Notes: generated from the sequence alone by a model not told the origin. Positions 1 through 9,090 are shown, counted from the first letter of the stretch. The stretch: DNA of 64,000 nucleotides from a bacterium (GCA_030430075.1 JAUIGN010000008.1:62001-126000); one strand, 5' to 3'. Numbers and translations: made by a program.

Positions 1-291
1 GAGTTCGGCGAGGGTCTGCCGTTTGTCGTCGCCAATACCGGGATCGGCGGCGCTGACGTGAAGGGTGTCGGGCTTTCCCTAATCAATGCCCAGAACGCGG
101 TCGCCGACTTCAAGAAGTACCCCGACCATCAGGGCAACGTCGCGGTGGTCGATACAAGACCGATGTATCGCGACAAGTCCGTGTCGCCGTCCGGCTTCGG
201 CTACCACTGGAACCATAACGGCATTACGCACTACGAGATTGGCGCGGGGATGGGCAAGCGAATGATTGAACTCCTCAAGTCGAGCGAGTAG
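1..291 (+). CDS. SASA-type carbohydrate esterase, C-terminal part
   Basis: The reading frame is open from the first base of the window to TAG at 289-291, so only the last 96 residues are present. The fragment begins EFGEGLPFVVANTGIGGAD and ends with a segment YHWNHNGITHYEIGAGMG, resembling the C-terminal His-containing block of SASA (sialate O-acetylesterase-like, SGNH-type) esterases, where a distal His completes the active site. The family removes acetyl groups from sugars. The next gene, 75 bp downstream on the same strand, is a full-length member of the same family, so the two probably form an operon and may be paralogues. The upstream part with the Ser block lies outside the window, so the family call rests on the C-terminal pattern and the neighbour. 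Confidence 0.7.
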   Translation, partial: EFGEGLPFVVANTGIGGADVKGVGLSLINAQNAVADFKKYPDHQGNVAVVDTRPMYRDKSVSPSGFGYHWNHNGITHYEIGAGMGKRMIELLKSSE

Positions 292-366
292 TCGGGGTTC
301 TGCTCGTCATTCACGGGAGCCAGTCTGCTGCAGATCGTCAAACCAAACCCAAACGGAGAGAGAGTC

Positions 367-1575
367 GTGAGAATACCGGTTTCCTGCGTGGTTGTTTTCG
401 TGGCCCTGCTGTCATGCGCACAAGCGGACGACGAAAAGCCGCTCAAGGTGTTCATTCTGGTCGGCCAGTCCAACATGGAGGGGCACGCGAAGGTCGAGAC
501 GTTCGACTATCTCGGTGACGACCCAAAGACCGCCCCGCTCCTCAAGAAGATGCGAAACCCGGATGGCACTCCACGAATGTGCGATGGCGCCTGGATTTCG
601 TACTACACCGGGCGCAGAGAAGAAAATGGCGAGGGCTTTGGCAAGCTTACAGCCGGCTACGGATCGAGGCCGAACCCATCTGAGAACGGCGGAAAGATTG
701 GCCCCGAGTTTACGTTTGGAATCACCATGGACGAAACCTTCGAGGAACCCGTCCTGATCATTAAGACGGCCTGGGGCGGCAAATCCCTCTTCTACGACTT
801 CCGACCACCGAGTGCCGGCGTATACCCGCGTACGGAGGACGACATCCAGAAAGATCGCCGCCCCGCGAGCGGTTCAGGCCACTACTACCGGCTGATGTTG
901 AATCACGTCAAACATGTGCTCAGCGACATCGGCCGCGTCGTTCCGGACTATGACGCCAAGCAGGGATATGAAATCGCCGGCTTTGTCTGGTTCCAGGGTT
1001 TCAACGACATGGTAAGCCGTGACGTCTATCCAACTCTGCCGAAGGATGCCTCCGGTAATCGGTTCGCCAAGTACAGCGAGCTGATGGCTGGCTTTATTCG
1101 TGATGTGCGTAACGATCTCGACACACCGAAGATGCCGTTTGTGATCGGCGTTATGGGGGTTGGCGGCGAGCAGGCGAATGAAGGGAACTTGGAATTTCGC
1201 AAGGCGATGGCCGCGCCCGCCGCGCTGGCGGACTTTGAAGGTAATGTCGTGGCGGTTCCCACCTCTCCGTTCTGGGACGAGCCACTTGCCGCCATCCAGG
1301 CAAAGTATGAAAAGGTACGTCAGATGGCCTATCTGTTGAGGACGGAGAACAAGAACGCGGCCAATGCAGATGGTTCGATGTCGAAGGAGGAACAGCGCGA
1401 ATACCTGCGAAAGTACGAGGCGGAACTGGTGAGCCCGGAGGAGATTGCCCTCCGTGCTCGTGGCGCATCCAATGCCGGCTATCACTATCTCGGATGCGCC
1501 AAGACCTTCGCACTCATGGGCGAGGCGTTTGCGAATGCCATCCTGGAGATGCGGGGCCAACGAAGCCGTGGGTAA
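367..1575 (+). CDS. Secreted SASA-family carbohydrate esterase
   Basis: A 402-residue protein. It starts at GTG 367, preceded by a GGAGAG ribosome-binding site around 355-360. Residues 1-20 form a signal peptide (hydrophobic VVVFVALLSC, ending AQA), with a weak lipobox alternative at Cys17. The mature part opens with the SGNH/SASA block VFILVGQSNMEG, which places the catalytic Ser at residue 35. Later blocks include IKTAWGGKSL, GFVWFQGFNDM and a C-terminal GYHYLGCAKTF that supplies the candidate His. Known members deacetylate sialic acid or plant and algal polysaccharides in the periplasm or outside the cell. Together with the sulfatases downstream this suggests removal of O-acyl groups from decorated glycans. 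The family is clear; the substrate is not readable from sequence. Confidence 0.9.
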   Translation: MRIPVSCVVVFVALLSCAQADDEKPLKVFILVGQSNMEGHAKVETFDYLGDDPKTAPLLKKMRNPDGTPRMCDGAWISYYTGRREENGEGFGKLTAGYGSRPNPSENGGKIGPEFTFGITMDETFEEPVLIIKTAWGGKSLFYDFRPPSAGVYPRTEDDIQKDRRPASGSGHYYRLMLNHVKHVLSDIGRVVPDYDAKQGYEIAGFVWFQGFNDMVSRDVYPTLPKDASGNRFAKYSELMAGFIRDVRNDLDTPKMPFVIGVMGVGGEQANEGNLEFRKAMAAPAALADFEGNVVAVPTSPFWDEPLAAIQAKYEKVRQMAYLLRTENKNAANADGSMSKEEQREYLRKYEAELVSPEEIALRARGASNAGYHYLGCAKTFALMGEAFANAILEMRGQRSRG

Positions 1576-2014
1576 ACGCCCAGCGGCAGATGAATCATCC
1601 CCACGAATCCCGGCAAACGCGCAAAACCCGGTCGTGAGCAGCGCATAGCCAAAGCCCTTTCCACGCGTGCTGGCACGACGGTGGCCTTTTTCGGACGCTC
1701 AAAGGTTGCCGGCTGGCTAATGACGCCGTACCTGGCATGGGTCAGCTTCGCCTCTGTTCTCAACTTTACGATTTGGCGACTGAACACAGGATCGAGGACG
1801 CAGCAGGAATGGTGTTCGCTGTTCCAAGGATGGTGCGCGCGAAGCGTTGTTCGTGATATGACACCTGTCGAATGGCCTCACGCTTGACCGCTGGGCCGGC
1901 GACTGCGGGGCGCTGTCGAGTGGGGAGGGCACGCATCGCACCGGGGACGTGGGTCGGCCGCTGCGTAGGGGGCGGAGAACTGCACCGAATTGGGGTTGGA
2001 TCCAAGGAAGCCGT
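1576..2014 (+). other. Intergenic region after the esterase pair
   Basis: A gene-free stretch of about 440 bp between the SASA esterase and the zinc-peptidase-like gene. It contains the candidate terminator listed at 1661-1691. Open frames here have no signal peptide, domain or ribosome-binding site and are not called. Nothing else was recognised. Confidence 0.5.
1661..1691 (+). terminator. Candidate rho-independent terminator of the esterase operon
   Basis: CGTGC-TG-GCACG forms a tight stem at 1666-1677, extended by an outer CCAC/GTGG pairing (1661-1664 with 1681-1684) and followed by CC and five T residues (1687-1691). It lies about 90 bp after the stop of the second esterase, on the correct strand. 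The outer pairing is interrupted, so the hairpin is moderate. Confidence 0.4.
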
Positions 2015-2494
2015 GTGTCTGAAATCTCCGCGTATCACGAGGCCGGCCACGCGCTGGTTGCAATCTGCAGTGGAGCCCGCGTTCGTTCCGTGACGATCGA
2101 ACCGGAATGGGACGATGGTCCAGCACGGTACGCCGATATCCAGGTTGAATGGCCCCTCGATCGATTCACCGAACGCGAGCGTCACGAGAAGTCGGTCCTC
2201 GTGGCACTGGCCGGCCCAGTCGCCGAGATGATTCACAGCGGCGAGCCCTACCACCCCGGCTTCGTCGCCGAGTGGGCCGCTGATTGGAGGCTCGCTTGGG
2301 AAGCAGCGTCCGCGCTGGTCCCTTCCGAAAGGCGACGACTGACGTATCTCGAGCAAACGACTGCACAGCTCGATCATCGGCTGCGCCAGGCGGACCACTG
2401 GGCGGCACTGGCAGCCATCGTCGACAACCTTTTGGCGCACGAAACACTGGAAGGAGACGAGGTGGAGGAGATCGTGAGGCAGTGGCTCGGCTGA
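2015..2494 (+). CDS. Zinc-peptidase-like protein with HEAGH motif (FtsH/M41-like)
   Basis: The preferred start is GTG 2015, directly after AAGGAAG (2004-2010), giving 159 residues. The frame is open upstream to GTG 1949, but that stretch looks untranslated. The zinc-binding motif HEAGH is at residues 8-12, almost at the N-terminus, followed by a segment LVALAGPVAEMI resembling the GxxAE block of the M41 (FtsH) peptidase domain. There is no AAA ATPase domain, signal peptide or membrane helix, so this is an isolated peptidase-like domain. Comparable short HEAGH proteins occur in many planctomycete genomes without assigned substrates. Its role beside sulfatases is unknown. The motif supports metallopeptidase chemistry, but activity is an inference. 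Confidence 0.7.
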   Translation: MSEISAYHEAGHALVAICSGARVRSVTIEPEWDDGPARYADIQVEWPLDRFTERERHEKSVLVALAGPVAEMIHSGEPYHPGFVAEWAADWRLAWEAASALVPSERRRLTYLEQTTAQLDHRLRQADHWAALAAIVDNLLAHETLEGDEVEEIVRQWLG

Positions 2495-2577
2495 TCGGGA
2501 CGATTCACCGGCCAGCGGTCGTGATTGAGGGCCTGGCGTGGGCTGGTCGCTGGTGTGCGACCGGGTGGCTTGCCGGG

Positions 2578-2583
2578 TACAAT
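2578..2583 (+). promoter_or_regulatory. Candidate -10 box (TACAAT) for the first sulfatase
   Basis: TACAAT lies 35-40 bp before the chosen sulfatase start at 2618. Identical hexamers precede two other genes of this block (4453-4458 and 7037-7042) by 34-79 bp. No convincing -35 hexamer is visible at any of the three, so the call rests on the recurrence. Confidence 0.25.
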
Positions 2584-2617
2584 GTCGGCGTGCTCTTGTA
2601 CGAATGGGACAACCAAC

Positions 2618-4012
2618 ATGGTCCAACACATCGCCATCGCTGCCTGCTTGTTGATTCCTGCATTCGATCTTCTTGCTGACGAATCGCGGAGACCCAACTT
2701 CGTGGTCATCATGGTTGACGACATGGGCTATGCCGGCGTCAGTTGCTTCGGCAATCCGTACTTCCAGACGCCCGAGATTGATCGGTTGGCGGCCGCAGGA
2801 ATGAGGTTGACCGATTTTCATTCTTCCGGAACGGTCTGTTCGCCAACTCGCGCCGGACTGCTCACCGGCCGGTACCAACAGCGGGCCGGCATCGAGGCGG
2901 TCATCCACCCGGTCGCCGATCATCCGGAGCATCGCAAGGGATTACAGAAATCGGAAACGACGTTCGCCGAGCTGCTCAAGATGGCGGGGTACAGGACGGG
3001 CATCATTGGCAAGTGGCACCAGGGGTATCCGCATAATTCCGCCGACTATCATCCGCAGCATCACGGCTTTGATGAGTTTTTCGGCTACCACAGCGGCAAT
3101 ATCGATTTTGTCAGCCACGTTGGCGATCACAACAAACACGACTGGTGGCACGGTCGCAAGCGTGTGCAAGAGGAAGGGTATGCCACCGACCTGATCAACG
3201 CTTACGCCGTAAAATTTATCGAGCGGCATCGTCGGGAGCCGTTTTGCCTTTACATTTCGCATCTGGCGATCCATAACCCGGTACAGGTTCGCGGCGATCC
3301 TGTGCGTCGCTCGGAGGCCCACGGCTGGAGGCGCTGGAGGCCGGCGGATGAAGCCGAACGCATCGAGAAGTACCGGGGTATTACGCTTCCGATCGACGAA
3401 GGCGTGGGCCAGATTCGCCGTGCGTTGAGCCGGCTCGGACTGGCCCAGAACACGCTGGTGCTTTTCTTTTCCGACAACGGTGCCTCGGCGGATTTTCCCA
3501 GCGGCAGCCCGCAACTGCGTGGCCGCAAAGGGTCGGTTTATGAGGGCGGCCACAAAGTGCCCTTCATCGCCCGGTGGCCTGGGCACATCGAAGCCGGCGC
3601 GTCGAATGACACTCCAGCGATCACCCTCGACATCATGCCGACGCTTCTTGCACTGGCCGGCGTTGAGTCGCCCAAGCAACATCCATTGGACGGTGTGGAC
3701 CTATCGCCGACGCTGCTCCGCGGCGAATCTCTACACCGTCGACCCTTGTATTGGGCGTCGTTGAGCAATCGCGGGTCGCGCAGTGAAGCGATGCGTGAAG
3801 GATCGTGGAAGCTCGTCGTCCAACATCCAAAAGCCACGCCAGGTCGGTTCGAGAACGAATCGGTCGAATTGTACGATTTGGCCCGTGATCCGGGCGAACA
3901 GACCGATGTCGGAACAGAGTATCCTGGGCGCCGGGACGCGATGCTCAAGCAATTGAAGGCGTGGTACGCGGATACGATGCGAACCGCGACACAGCAACCC
4001 GGTGGCTGGTAG
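2618..4012 (+). CDS. Secreted sulfatase (formylglycine-type)
   Basis: The start chosen is ATG 2618 because it places a signal peptide (MVQHIAIAACLLIPAFDLLA) at the N-terminus. The longer frame from 2525 adds no hydrophobic start. The protein has 464 residues, typical for an S1-family sulfatase. PNFVVIMVDDMGYAG carries the metal-binding Asp pair at about residues 34-35, and VCSPTRAGLLTGR is the sulfatase signature in which Cys74 would be oxidised to formylglycine. Later blocks are IGKWHQGYP, LVLFFSDNGA and the metal/sulfate-site region around GRKGSVYEGG. It would hydrolyse sulfate esters of polysaccharides in the periplasm or outside. No formylglycine-generating enzyme is in the window, so maturation must be encoded elsewhere. 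Confidence 0.93.
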   Translation: MVQHIAIAACLLIPAFDLLADESRRPNFVVIMVDDMGYAGVSCFGNPYFQTPEIDRLAAAGMRLTDFHSSGTVCSPTRAGLLTGRYQQRAGIEAVIHPVADHPEHRKGLQKSETTFAELLKMAGYRTGIIGKWHQGYPHNSADYHPQHHGFDEFFGYHSGNIDFVSHVGDHNKHDWWHGRKRVQEEGYATDLINAYAVKFIERHRREPFCLYISHLAIHNPVQVRGDPVRRSEAHGWRRWRPADEAERIEKYRGITLPIDEGVGQIRRALSRLGLAQNTLVLFFSDNGASADFPSGSPQLRGRKGSVYEGGHKVPFIARWPGHIEAGASNDTPAITLDIMPTLLALAGVESPKQHPLDGVDLSPTLLRGESLHRRPLYWASLSNRGSRSEAMREGSWKLVVQHPKATPGRFENESVELYDLARDPGEQTDVGTEYPGRRDAMLKQLKAWYADTMRTATQQPGGW

Positions 4013-4050
4013 CAGGGTGATCTCGATGCACGATGATGAAGGGGCAGGCT

Positions 4051-4098
4051 GGCCCAGTTGCACCATGGGCCCAGTTGGACTAGGGGCCCAGTTGGACC
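4051..4098 (+). repeat. Three 17-bp tandem repeats (GGCCCAGTTG core)
   Basis: The core GGCCCAGTTG begins at 4051, 4068 and 4085, an exact 17-bp period in three copies, in the gap between the sulfatase and the LamG/sialidase-like gene. No function is apparent. Confidence 0.75.
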
Positions 4099-4152
4099 AT
4101 GCGGTTTTCGCCCGTGTGCCGGCTGAGATCCGCGGTCCTTTGCGTGGATTAT

Positions 4153-4316
4153 TCATTAGCCGTTGGGCGTTAGCCCCGGTTCCTTGGAAAACCGAGCAAA
4201 CCGGACGCTATCGCGTTCCGTCTGATATGCGAGCCGTTTTGGGTAAGTTCACCACAAAAGATTGCGGCACAGTAACTTGCACTGAATCGTCGCAGGTGGA
4301 TGAATCATCCGGGTGA
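4153..4316 (-). repeat. Dispersed ~130-bp element, copy A, with one adjoining 31-bp-type unit
   Basis: Read on the minus strand, 4316-4183 aligns with 24280-24413 and 29069-29190 on the plus strand. Shared landmarks are a GTGAACTT(A/G)CC block, CGGAACGCG and an upstream GCAAGT block. At 4153-4179 it runs into one copy of the AACGCCC...GGCT unit that is tandemly repeated beside copy B. The gap 4013-4526 otherwise contains only the 17-bp repeats and a candidate promoter. Confidence 0.65.
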
Positions 4317-4452
4317 GGGCAAGTGCACGGCAAGCGACCGCGGTTCGGCGAGTCTGGCTGCATGGTCGTCAAGAGCGGCCACCCGCGCCGATCCCATGCC
4401 GGGCACTTTGTAATTCAAAGTAAGCCAGGCGCGTTGTGGGCACGCGAGTCGC

Positions 4453-4458
4453 TACAAT
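4453..4458 (+). promoter_or_regulatory. Candidate -10 box (TACAAT) for the LamG/sialidase-like gene
   Basis: TACAAT lies 74 bp before GTG 4527. A GCGTTG hexamer 16 bp upstream (4431-4436) is only a weak -35 match. Confidence 0.25.
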
Positions 4459-4526
4459 CAGGGCGAGCGTGGTTGCTCGCCATTCGACTTCCGCTCTTGT
4501 ACATCCCGAATGCCACAGGAGGCGCC

Positions 4527-6419
4527 GTGCATCGTTTGCTTTCGCTGACGCTGGTCTGTCTGGCAGCGTTGTACCTGGTTCCCGCAGGCCGGTTTACTTG
4601 CCTGACGGTTTGGACAGCACGCATGGTCACGTTAATCTGCCTGTTGGCGTTCGTCAGTGGCGCAGATGAGTTGCATGCGGCGCCAAAGCCTGATCGAGCG
4701 TGGCCGCTCGATTCTGCCGTCTCGGAACGCCTCCGGCAGAAGGGTGGCTCGGCGGTCGAGGCCGTTGGAGTTCACAACCAATGTCTTGTGCTCAAAGGCA
4801 AGTCGTTGCTGGAGTCTCGAGCCGGCTCAACGATTCCCCATTCGGCGGAGCCTTTTACACTGACTGCCTGGTTCAATCCGTACAACATCGATCGCGGTCA
4901 GCAGATGATCGCGGCCAAGAATCGCTATGCCCTGGATGAGCGGGAGTGGGGCGTGATGATCGACCGCGACCAGCGGTTGCGGCTCTACATTCGTCAAAAC
5001 GGCTGGGAGACGGCGGAGTCCACTGCGGTACTGCAACCGGGGCACTGGCATCAAGTGGGCGTGGTGGTTGCGTCCGACAGAGCCGAGCTGTGGTTGAACG
5101 GGAAACTGGCGGGTACCGTTGCCCTGACGCGCCCCATCCCGCAGACGAATGCCCCGCTAACATTCGGCGGCGTCGATGACAATGGCCGGATCTGGCAGAC
5201 TTTTCAAGGGGCGCTGGACGAGGTGCGGCTCTTTCAGCGTGCGCTTCCTGCGGAAGAAATGTCGGCGCTCTACACGCCGGTCACGGCGACCCATGCGATT
5301 CCCGATTTCGCCAAGCCTTTTCCGCTATGGGACGATACACAGGTGTTGCCCGTTGCGGACGACATCCCAGCCCTGGCGGACATCACGTTTCGTGTCATCA
5401 AGAAGTGGGATCGGGCGGCGGACGGTTACACGTTCCTGCACGGAGTGGGGCTCGCCTGGCACCAGGGCAAGCTCTATGCGTCGATTGGTCATAATCAAGG
5501 TGCTGAGAACACGGTCACCGAGGAAGCGCAATACCGGGTTAGTGAGGATCGGGGAGCAACCTGGAGCAAACTGCGAGTGATCGATGCGGGGGAGGAGCCA
5601 GATCTCGCGGTTAGCCACGGTGTGTTTGTCTCCCATCGCGGTCAACTCTGGGCGTTTCACGGCGCCTACTACAACAAGATGCAGCACATTCATACGCGGG
5701 CCTACACGCTCGATGAGCACACCGGCAGATGGGTCAGGCACGGTATCGTCATTCGCGACGGCTTCTGGCCCATGAATCAGCCAGTCAGGATGGAGGACGG
5801 CAACTGGATCATGCCGGGTATTTCTGCGGGACCCTATTCCAACAAGCAGGTGTTTCCGGCGGCGGTGGCGATCAGTCATGGCGACGATTTGAGCAAGTGG
5901 GACTATGTCGAAGTTCCAGCCGGTGCAGGGATCGATCGGATGTGGGGCGAGTCGGCGATTTTTCTGGACGGGGCGCGAGTCTTCAACATCGCCCGTTATG
6001 GCGGAGGCGCGGTGGCACTGGCGGCTGTCAGTGAAGATTGCGGTCGGACCTGGTCGCCCTCGCGCATCAGCAATTTGCCCATGGCCACATCCAAGCCGGC
6101 GGCAGGAACCCTCAGCACGGGCCAGCGTTACCTCGTCTGCACCACAGCGAGGAACAACGGCGGCAAGCGCTCTCCGCTCACGATCGCGTTGACTCGCCCC
6201 GGCGGGAGCCGTTTCTCCAGCGTCTACGTGATTCGGCGATCCCGCAACGGTGGCCAGCCGGGCGAATCGGCGGATGACCTTGGCCTGGCGTATCCCTGCG
6301 CGGTGGAACATCAGGGGCAGCTGTACGTCGGCTACTCGAACAACGGCGGTCGTCGTGGCAACATGAATAGCGCCGAACTGGCCATTATTCCGATCAGTTC
6401 ACTCCAGACGCTCCGTTAG
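4527..6419 (+). CDS. LamG domain plus sialidase-like (BNR) secreted protein
   Basis: The start chosen is GTG 4527 because a perfect AGGAGG lies at 4517-4522. ATG 4623 is an alternative that also begins a hydrophobic segment (MVTLICLLAFVSGADELHA). The 630-residue protein has hydrophobic N-terminal export sequences. Residues of about 55-260 form a concanavalin-like LamG module (EPFTLTAWFNPYN, LDEVRLFQRALPAEEM). The remaining ~360 residues have repeated blade-like strands with Asp-box-like features (SEDRGATWSKLR, SEDCGRTWSPSR), as in exo-alpha-sialidase-like six-bladed propellers. LamG would bind glycan and the propeller would cleave or bind a terminal sugar. With SASA esterases and sulfatases next door, action on decorated glycans is a reasonable inference. 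Catalytic residues of true sialidases were not verified. Confidence 0.85.
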   Translation: MHRLLSLTLVCLAALYLVPAGRFTCLTVWTARMVTLICLLAFVSGADELHAAPKPDRAWPLDSAVSERLRQKGGSAVEAVGVHNQCLVLKGKSLLESRAGSTIPHSAEPFTLTAWFNPYNIDRGQQMIAAKNRYALDEREWGVMIDRDQRLRLYIRQNGWETAESTAVLQPGHWHQVGVVVASDRAELWLNGKLAGTVALTRPIPQTNAPLTFGGVDDNGRIWQTFQGALDEVRLFQRALPAEEMSALYTPVTATHAIPDFAKPFPLWDDTQVLPVADDIPALADITFRVIKKWDRAADGYTFLHGVGLAWHQGKLYASIGHNQGAENTVTEEAQYRVSEDRGATWSKLRVIDAGEEPDLAVSHGVFVSHRGQLWAFHGAYYNKMQHIHTRAYTLDEHTGRWVRHGIVIRDGFWPMNQPVRMEDGNWIMPGISAGPYSNKQVFPAAVAISHGDDLSKWDYVEVPAGAGIDRMWGESAIFLDGARVFNIARYGGGAVALAAVSEDCGRTWSPSRISNLPMATSKPAAGTLSTGQRYLVCTTARNNGGKRSPLTIALTRPGGSRFSSVYVIRRSRNGGQPGESADDLGLAYPCAVEHQGQLYVGYSNNGGRRGNMNSAELAIIPISSLQTLR

Positions 6420-6513
6420 GAACGTCGCTTCGACAACGTCCGCACGGTTGCTCCAGAAGCATCAAGCCAGCCGTTCGTACGCATACCGCAGGTGATCTTG
6501 TGCCTGACGCCAG

Positions 6514-6755
6514 GCTGCGTTCCTGCTCGTCGCGACCCTGCGTTCCTTTACTGGTCGCGCGGCTGAGCTACTTTTGCTCGTCGCGACCCTGCATTCCTGC
6601 TCGGCGCGGGTCTGCATTCCTGCTCGGCGCGACCCTGCATTCCTGCTCGTCGCGACCCTGCATTCCTGCTCGGCGCGGGTCTGCATTCCTGCTCGGCGCG
6701 GGTCTCCGACCCCGCCGAAACCGCAGACCGAAGGTCTCCAATTCCCACGCCTCAG
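6514..6755 (-). repeat. Leader-plus-array repeat, locus 1
   Basis: On the minus strand a leader containing an AGACC-TTC-GGTCT hairpin and GTTTCGGCGGGGTC (6755-6700) is followed by several ~23-bp units sharing the core GACCCGCGCCGAGC with an AGGAATGCA spacer. The same leader and core recur at 19.1 kb and 29.3 kb with different spacers. It lies in the 672-bp gap 6420-7091, which also holds a REP-like palindrome and a candidate -10 box. Apparent ORFs across it are only translations of the repeat. Confidence 0.8.
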
Positions 6756-6953
6756 CCGCTGATCGCTCGCTCGAGGGCCACGGCCGTCCAAGTTGAGTCA
6801 GCGTCGAGCCACCAGCGTCGAGCGACTGGTGTTGGCTCGTGCCCTGTTTAGCCGCGGTCCTGCCATGATGAGGATGCCGTCTTGCATCGCCCTGATCGGG
6901 AGGTGCGGGAAGGAGGCAAGGCAACGTACCTGCAGTATGTCGGGCTGGGCGAC

Positions 6954-6970
6954 GTCATGCACAGCATGAC
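6954..6970 (+). repeat. REP-like palindrome GTCATGC-ACA-GCATGAC
   Basis: A perfect 7-bp inverted repeat with a 3-nt loop, the same as hairpins at 27.85, 39.35, 39.5 and 44.89 kb. It lies about 120 bp upstream of the second sulfatase. Confidence 0.75.
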
Positions 6971-7036
6971 CTCTCGGAACAGCAAGAAGATCTCTGCCGC
7001 CATTCGCTGGAATCCGCCGAGCGGCGAGGCTGCGGA

Positions 7037-7042
7037 TACAAT
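7037..7042 (+). promoter_or_regulatory. Candidate -10 box (TACAAT) for the second sulfatase
   Basis: TACAAT overlaps the in-frame ATG at 7041 and lies 50-55 bp before the chosen start 7092. If real, it excludes translation from 7041. Confidence 0.25.
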
Positions 7043-7091
7043 GAAAGCGTTCATCGTGAGCCACCTTTCAGCGAACCCAGCGAGCGATCTC

Positions 7092-9047
7092 ATGAAATCC
7101 GTAAACGCCGTCCTGATTCTCCTGGCGTGCCACGTTGCCGGCACACCCGCATCCGCATTGGACCGTCCCAACATTGTCCTGTTTCTTGTTGACGACATGG
7201 GCTGGATGGACAGCACGCCCTACGGGTCACAATACTACGAGACGCCCAACATGCAGCGTCTGGCCCAGCAGGCGATGCGGTTTACTGACGCCTACGCGCT
7301 GCCCCTCTGTTCGCCGACGCGAGCGTCGATTCTCAGCGGTCAGTACTCGTCGCGGCACCGTGTGACGTCGGCCAGTGGCCACCGGCCGGCCGCCTCGGAA
7401 GGTGCGTCTCCCTACCCAGCCAAGGCCCCACCCAACAGGCGGTTTCTTTATGCGAACAGCAAGAACTATCTCGATCTCAATCTACCCACGTTGGCCGAAG
7501 TCTTGCAGCAGGCGGGTTACCGCACGGGGCACTTCGGCAAATGGCACTTGGGCTTGAGCCAGGAACACTGGCCGGACAAGTATGGCTTCGAAGTCGCCTT
7601 CCATGCTCAACCGAGCCCCGGCCCGCCGAGCTATTTTTCGCCCTACGGCGTGCACCGGGCAGGCCGGCCGTCCGGGCGGCACCATGTCGGTACGATCACG
7701 GATGGTGTGGACGGCGAGTACATCACAGATCGATTGACCGACGAAGCAGTTCAGTTTGTGGAAGCCAGCCAGGACAGGCCGTTTTTTCTCAACTTCTGGC
7801 ACTACGGCGTCCATGGCCCTTGGGGACACAAGGAAGCTTACACTGCCGAGTTTGCGAAGAAGCAGGATCCACGCGGCAAACAGCGGAATCCGATCATGGC
7901 TTCGATGTTAAGAAGTGTCGACGAAAGCCTGGGCCGATTGATGGATCGATTGGAAGAACTGCACCTCGCGGAAAACACGCTGTTTATCTTCTACTCGGAT
8001 AACGGCGGCAATGTCCACAGCCGCACCTACGACGACCGCAAGACGGCAAATGTTAAGCAGGGCCATCCCCAGTTCGAGGCGATTCAGGACTGGCGGAAGT
8101 GGGCCGGAGGCGAACCACCGACGAACAATCGACCACTGCGGGAAGGCAAGGGCCGGATCTATGAAGGTGGGCAACGCGTCCCTTTGATGATTCGTTGGCC
8201 GGGCCACATCGAAGCGGGGGCCACGACGGATGCGGTCGTGGGACCCATCGACGTGTATCCGACAATCCTTGATGCGGCCGGCGTAGCGAAACCGGCGGAA
8301 CACATTGTCGATGGCGAGTCACTGTTGCCGGTGCTCAAGCAAACCGGTCGCTTGCATCGCGACGCTTATTTCACCTGGTTTCCGCACCTGGTTCCGGCAG
8401 TCTCGGTGCGACAGGGCGAATGGAAGCTGATCCGTCGTTTCGAGCCGCATCCGAGCTATCCCGAAGTGTTTGAGCTCTACAACCTGAATGCGGACATCGG
8501 CGAGACCGAGAACCTGGCCAAACAGATGCCGAAACGCGTCAGACAGCTCGACGCACTCATCGACCAGTTTGTCGAAGAGACCGGTGCGCTCTATCCCAAG
8601 CCCAACCCGGCCTTCACCGGAACGGCCAAATCGTTTGATACCAGTGAGGGGCTCGTGCCCCGGAACTGTCGGCTCGTCAATACGGTCGGAGCGATCCGGG
8701 TTGACGGCACGGGGCGGCTGCCATTCCTGGGTACCGCCAGAGTCAAGCTGCGGGGACCGCTGACAATGACGCTGATTGCGCGCAGTGCGCGGGGCGGCAA
8801 GGGGCGGGTACAATGGAAGACAAAAGGCCAAGACGATTTCCCCGAGTCGGAGCAGCGCATCAGCTACGATCTTCCCGCCGGTGAAGCGTGGCGGGAGGTG
8901 AAGGCGGAGTTACCGATCCAAGGTCAGCCACAGATCGTGCGCCTGTACCTGCCTGCCGAGACGTCTCCCGTGGAACTCCGGGCGATCCGGTTCCAGGATG
9001 GTCAAGGCCGCACAAAGGTGTGGGACTTTTCCCCAGTCTCGCCGTAA
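7092..9047 (+). CDS. Secreted sulfatase with extra C-terminal beta-domain
   Basis: The start ATG 7092 gives a clean signal peptide (MKSVNAVLILLACHVAGTPASA). Upstream starts at 6882 and 7041 add sequence without one. The protein has 651 residues. RPNIVLFLVDDMG carries the metal-binding Asp pair near residue 34, and LCSPTRASILSGQ is the sulfatase signature with Cys73 as formylglycine precursor. GTFGKWH-type (GHFGKWHLG) and FIFYSDNGGN blocks follow. After the usual sulfatase fold (to about residue 515) there is an additional ~130-residue segment rich in beta-strand patterns, ending RTKVWDF, of a kind seen on other planctomycete sulfatases and of unknown role. It is convergent with the arylsulfatase downstream. 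The substrate is presumably a sulfated polysaccharide. Confidence 0.92.
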   Translation: MKSVNAVLILLACHVAGTPASALDRPNIVLFLVDDMGWMDSTPYGSQYYETPNMQRLAQQAMRFTDAYALPLCSPTRASILSGQYSSRHRVTSASGHRPAASEGASPYPAKAPPNRRFLYANSKNYLDLNLPTLAEVLQQAGYRTGHFGKWHLGLSQEHWPDKYGFEVAFHAQPSPGPPSYFSPYGVHRAGRPSGRHHVGTITDGVDGEYITDRLTDEAVQFVEASQDRPFFLNFWHYGVHGPWGHKEAYTAEFAKKQDPRGKQRNPIMASMLRSVDESLGRLMDRLEELHLAENTLFIFYSDNGGNVHSRTYDDRKTANVKQGHPQFEAIQDWRKWAGGEPPTNNRPLREGKGRIYEGGQRVPLMIRWPGHIEAGATTDAVVGPIDVYPTILDAAGVAKPAEHIVDGESLLPVLKQTGRLHRDAYFTWFPHLVPAVSVRQGEWKLIRRFEPHPSYPEVFELYNLNADIGETENLAKQMPKRVRQLDALIDQFVEETGALYPKPNPAFTGTAKSFDTSEGLVPRNCRLVNTVGAIRVDGTGRLPFLGTARVKLRGPLTMTLIARSARGGKGRVQWKTKGQDDFPESEQRISYDLPAGEAWREVKAELPIQGQPQIVRLYLPAETSPVELRAIRFQDGQGRTKVWDFSPVSP

Positions 9048-9068
9048 CCACTCCTTCCCCCGCGGGCG

Positions 9069-9090
9069 CCGATGCGGCGGGGCGCATCGG
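9069..9090. terminator. Hairpin between convergent sulfatase genes
   Basis: CCGATGCG (9069-9076) and CGCATCGG (9083-9090) form a perfect 8-bp stem with a 6-nt loop between the two convergent stop codons (9047 and 9191). It lacks a T tract on either side, so it is only a candidate bidirectional terminator. Confidence 0.35.

Noticed and set aside
6514..6755. Small proteins encoded by the repeat arrays
   Set aside because: All frames through the arrays are translations of the same repeat unit without start signals or conserved sequence.
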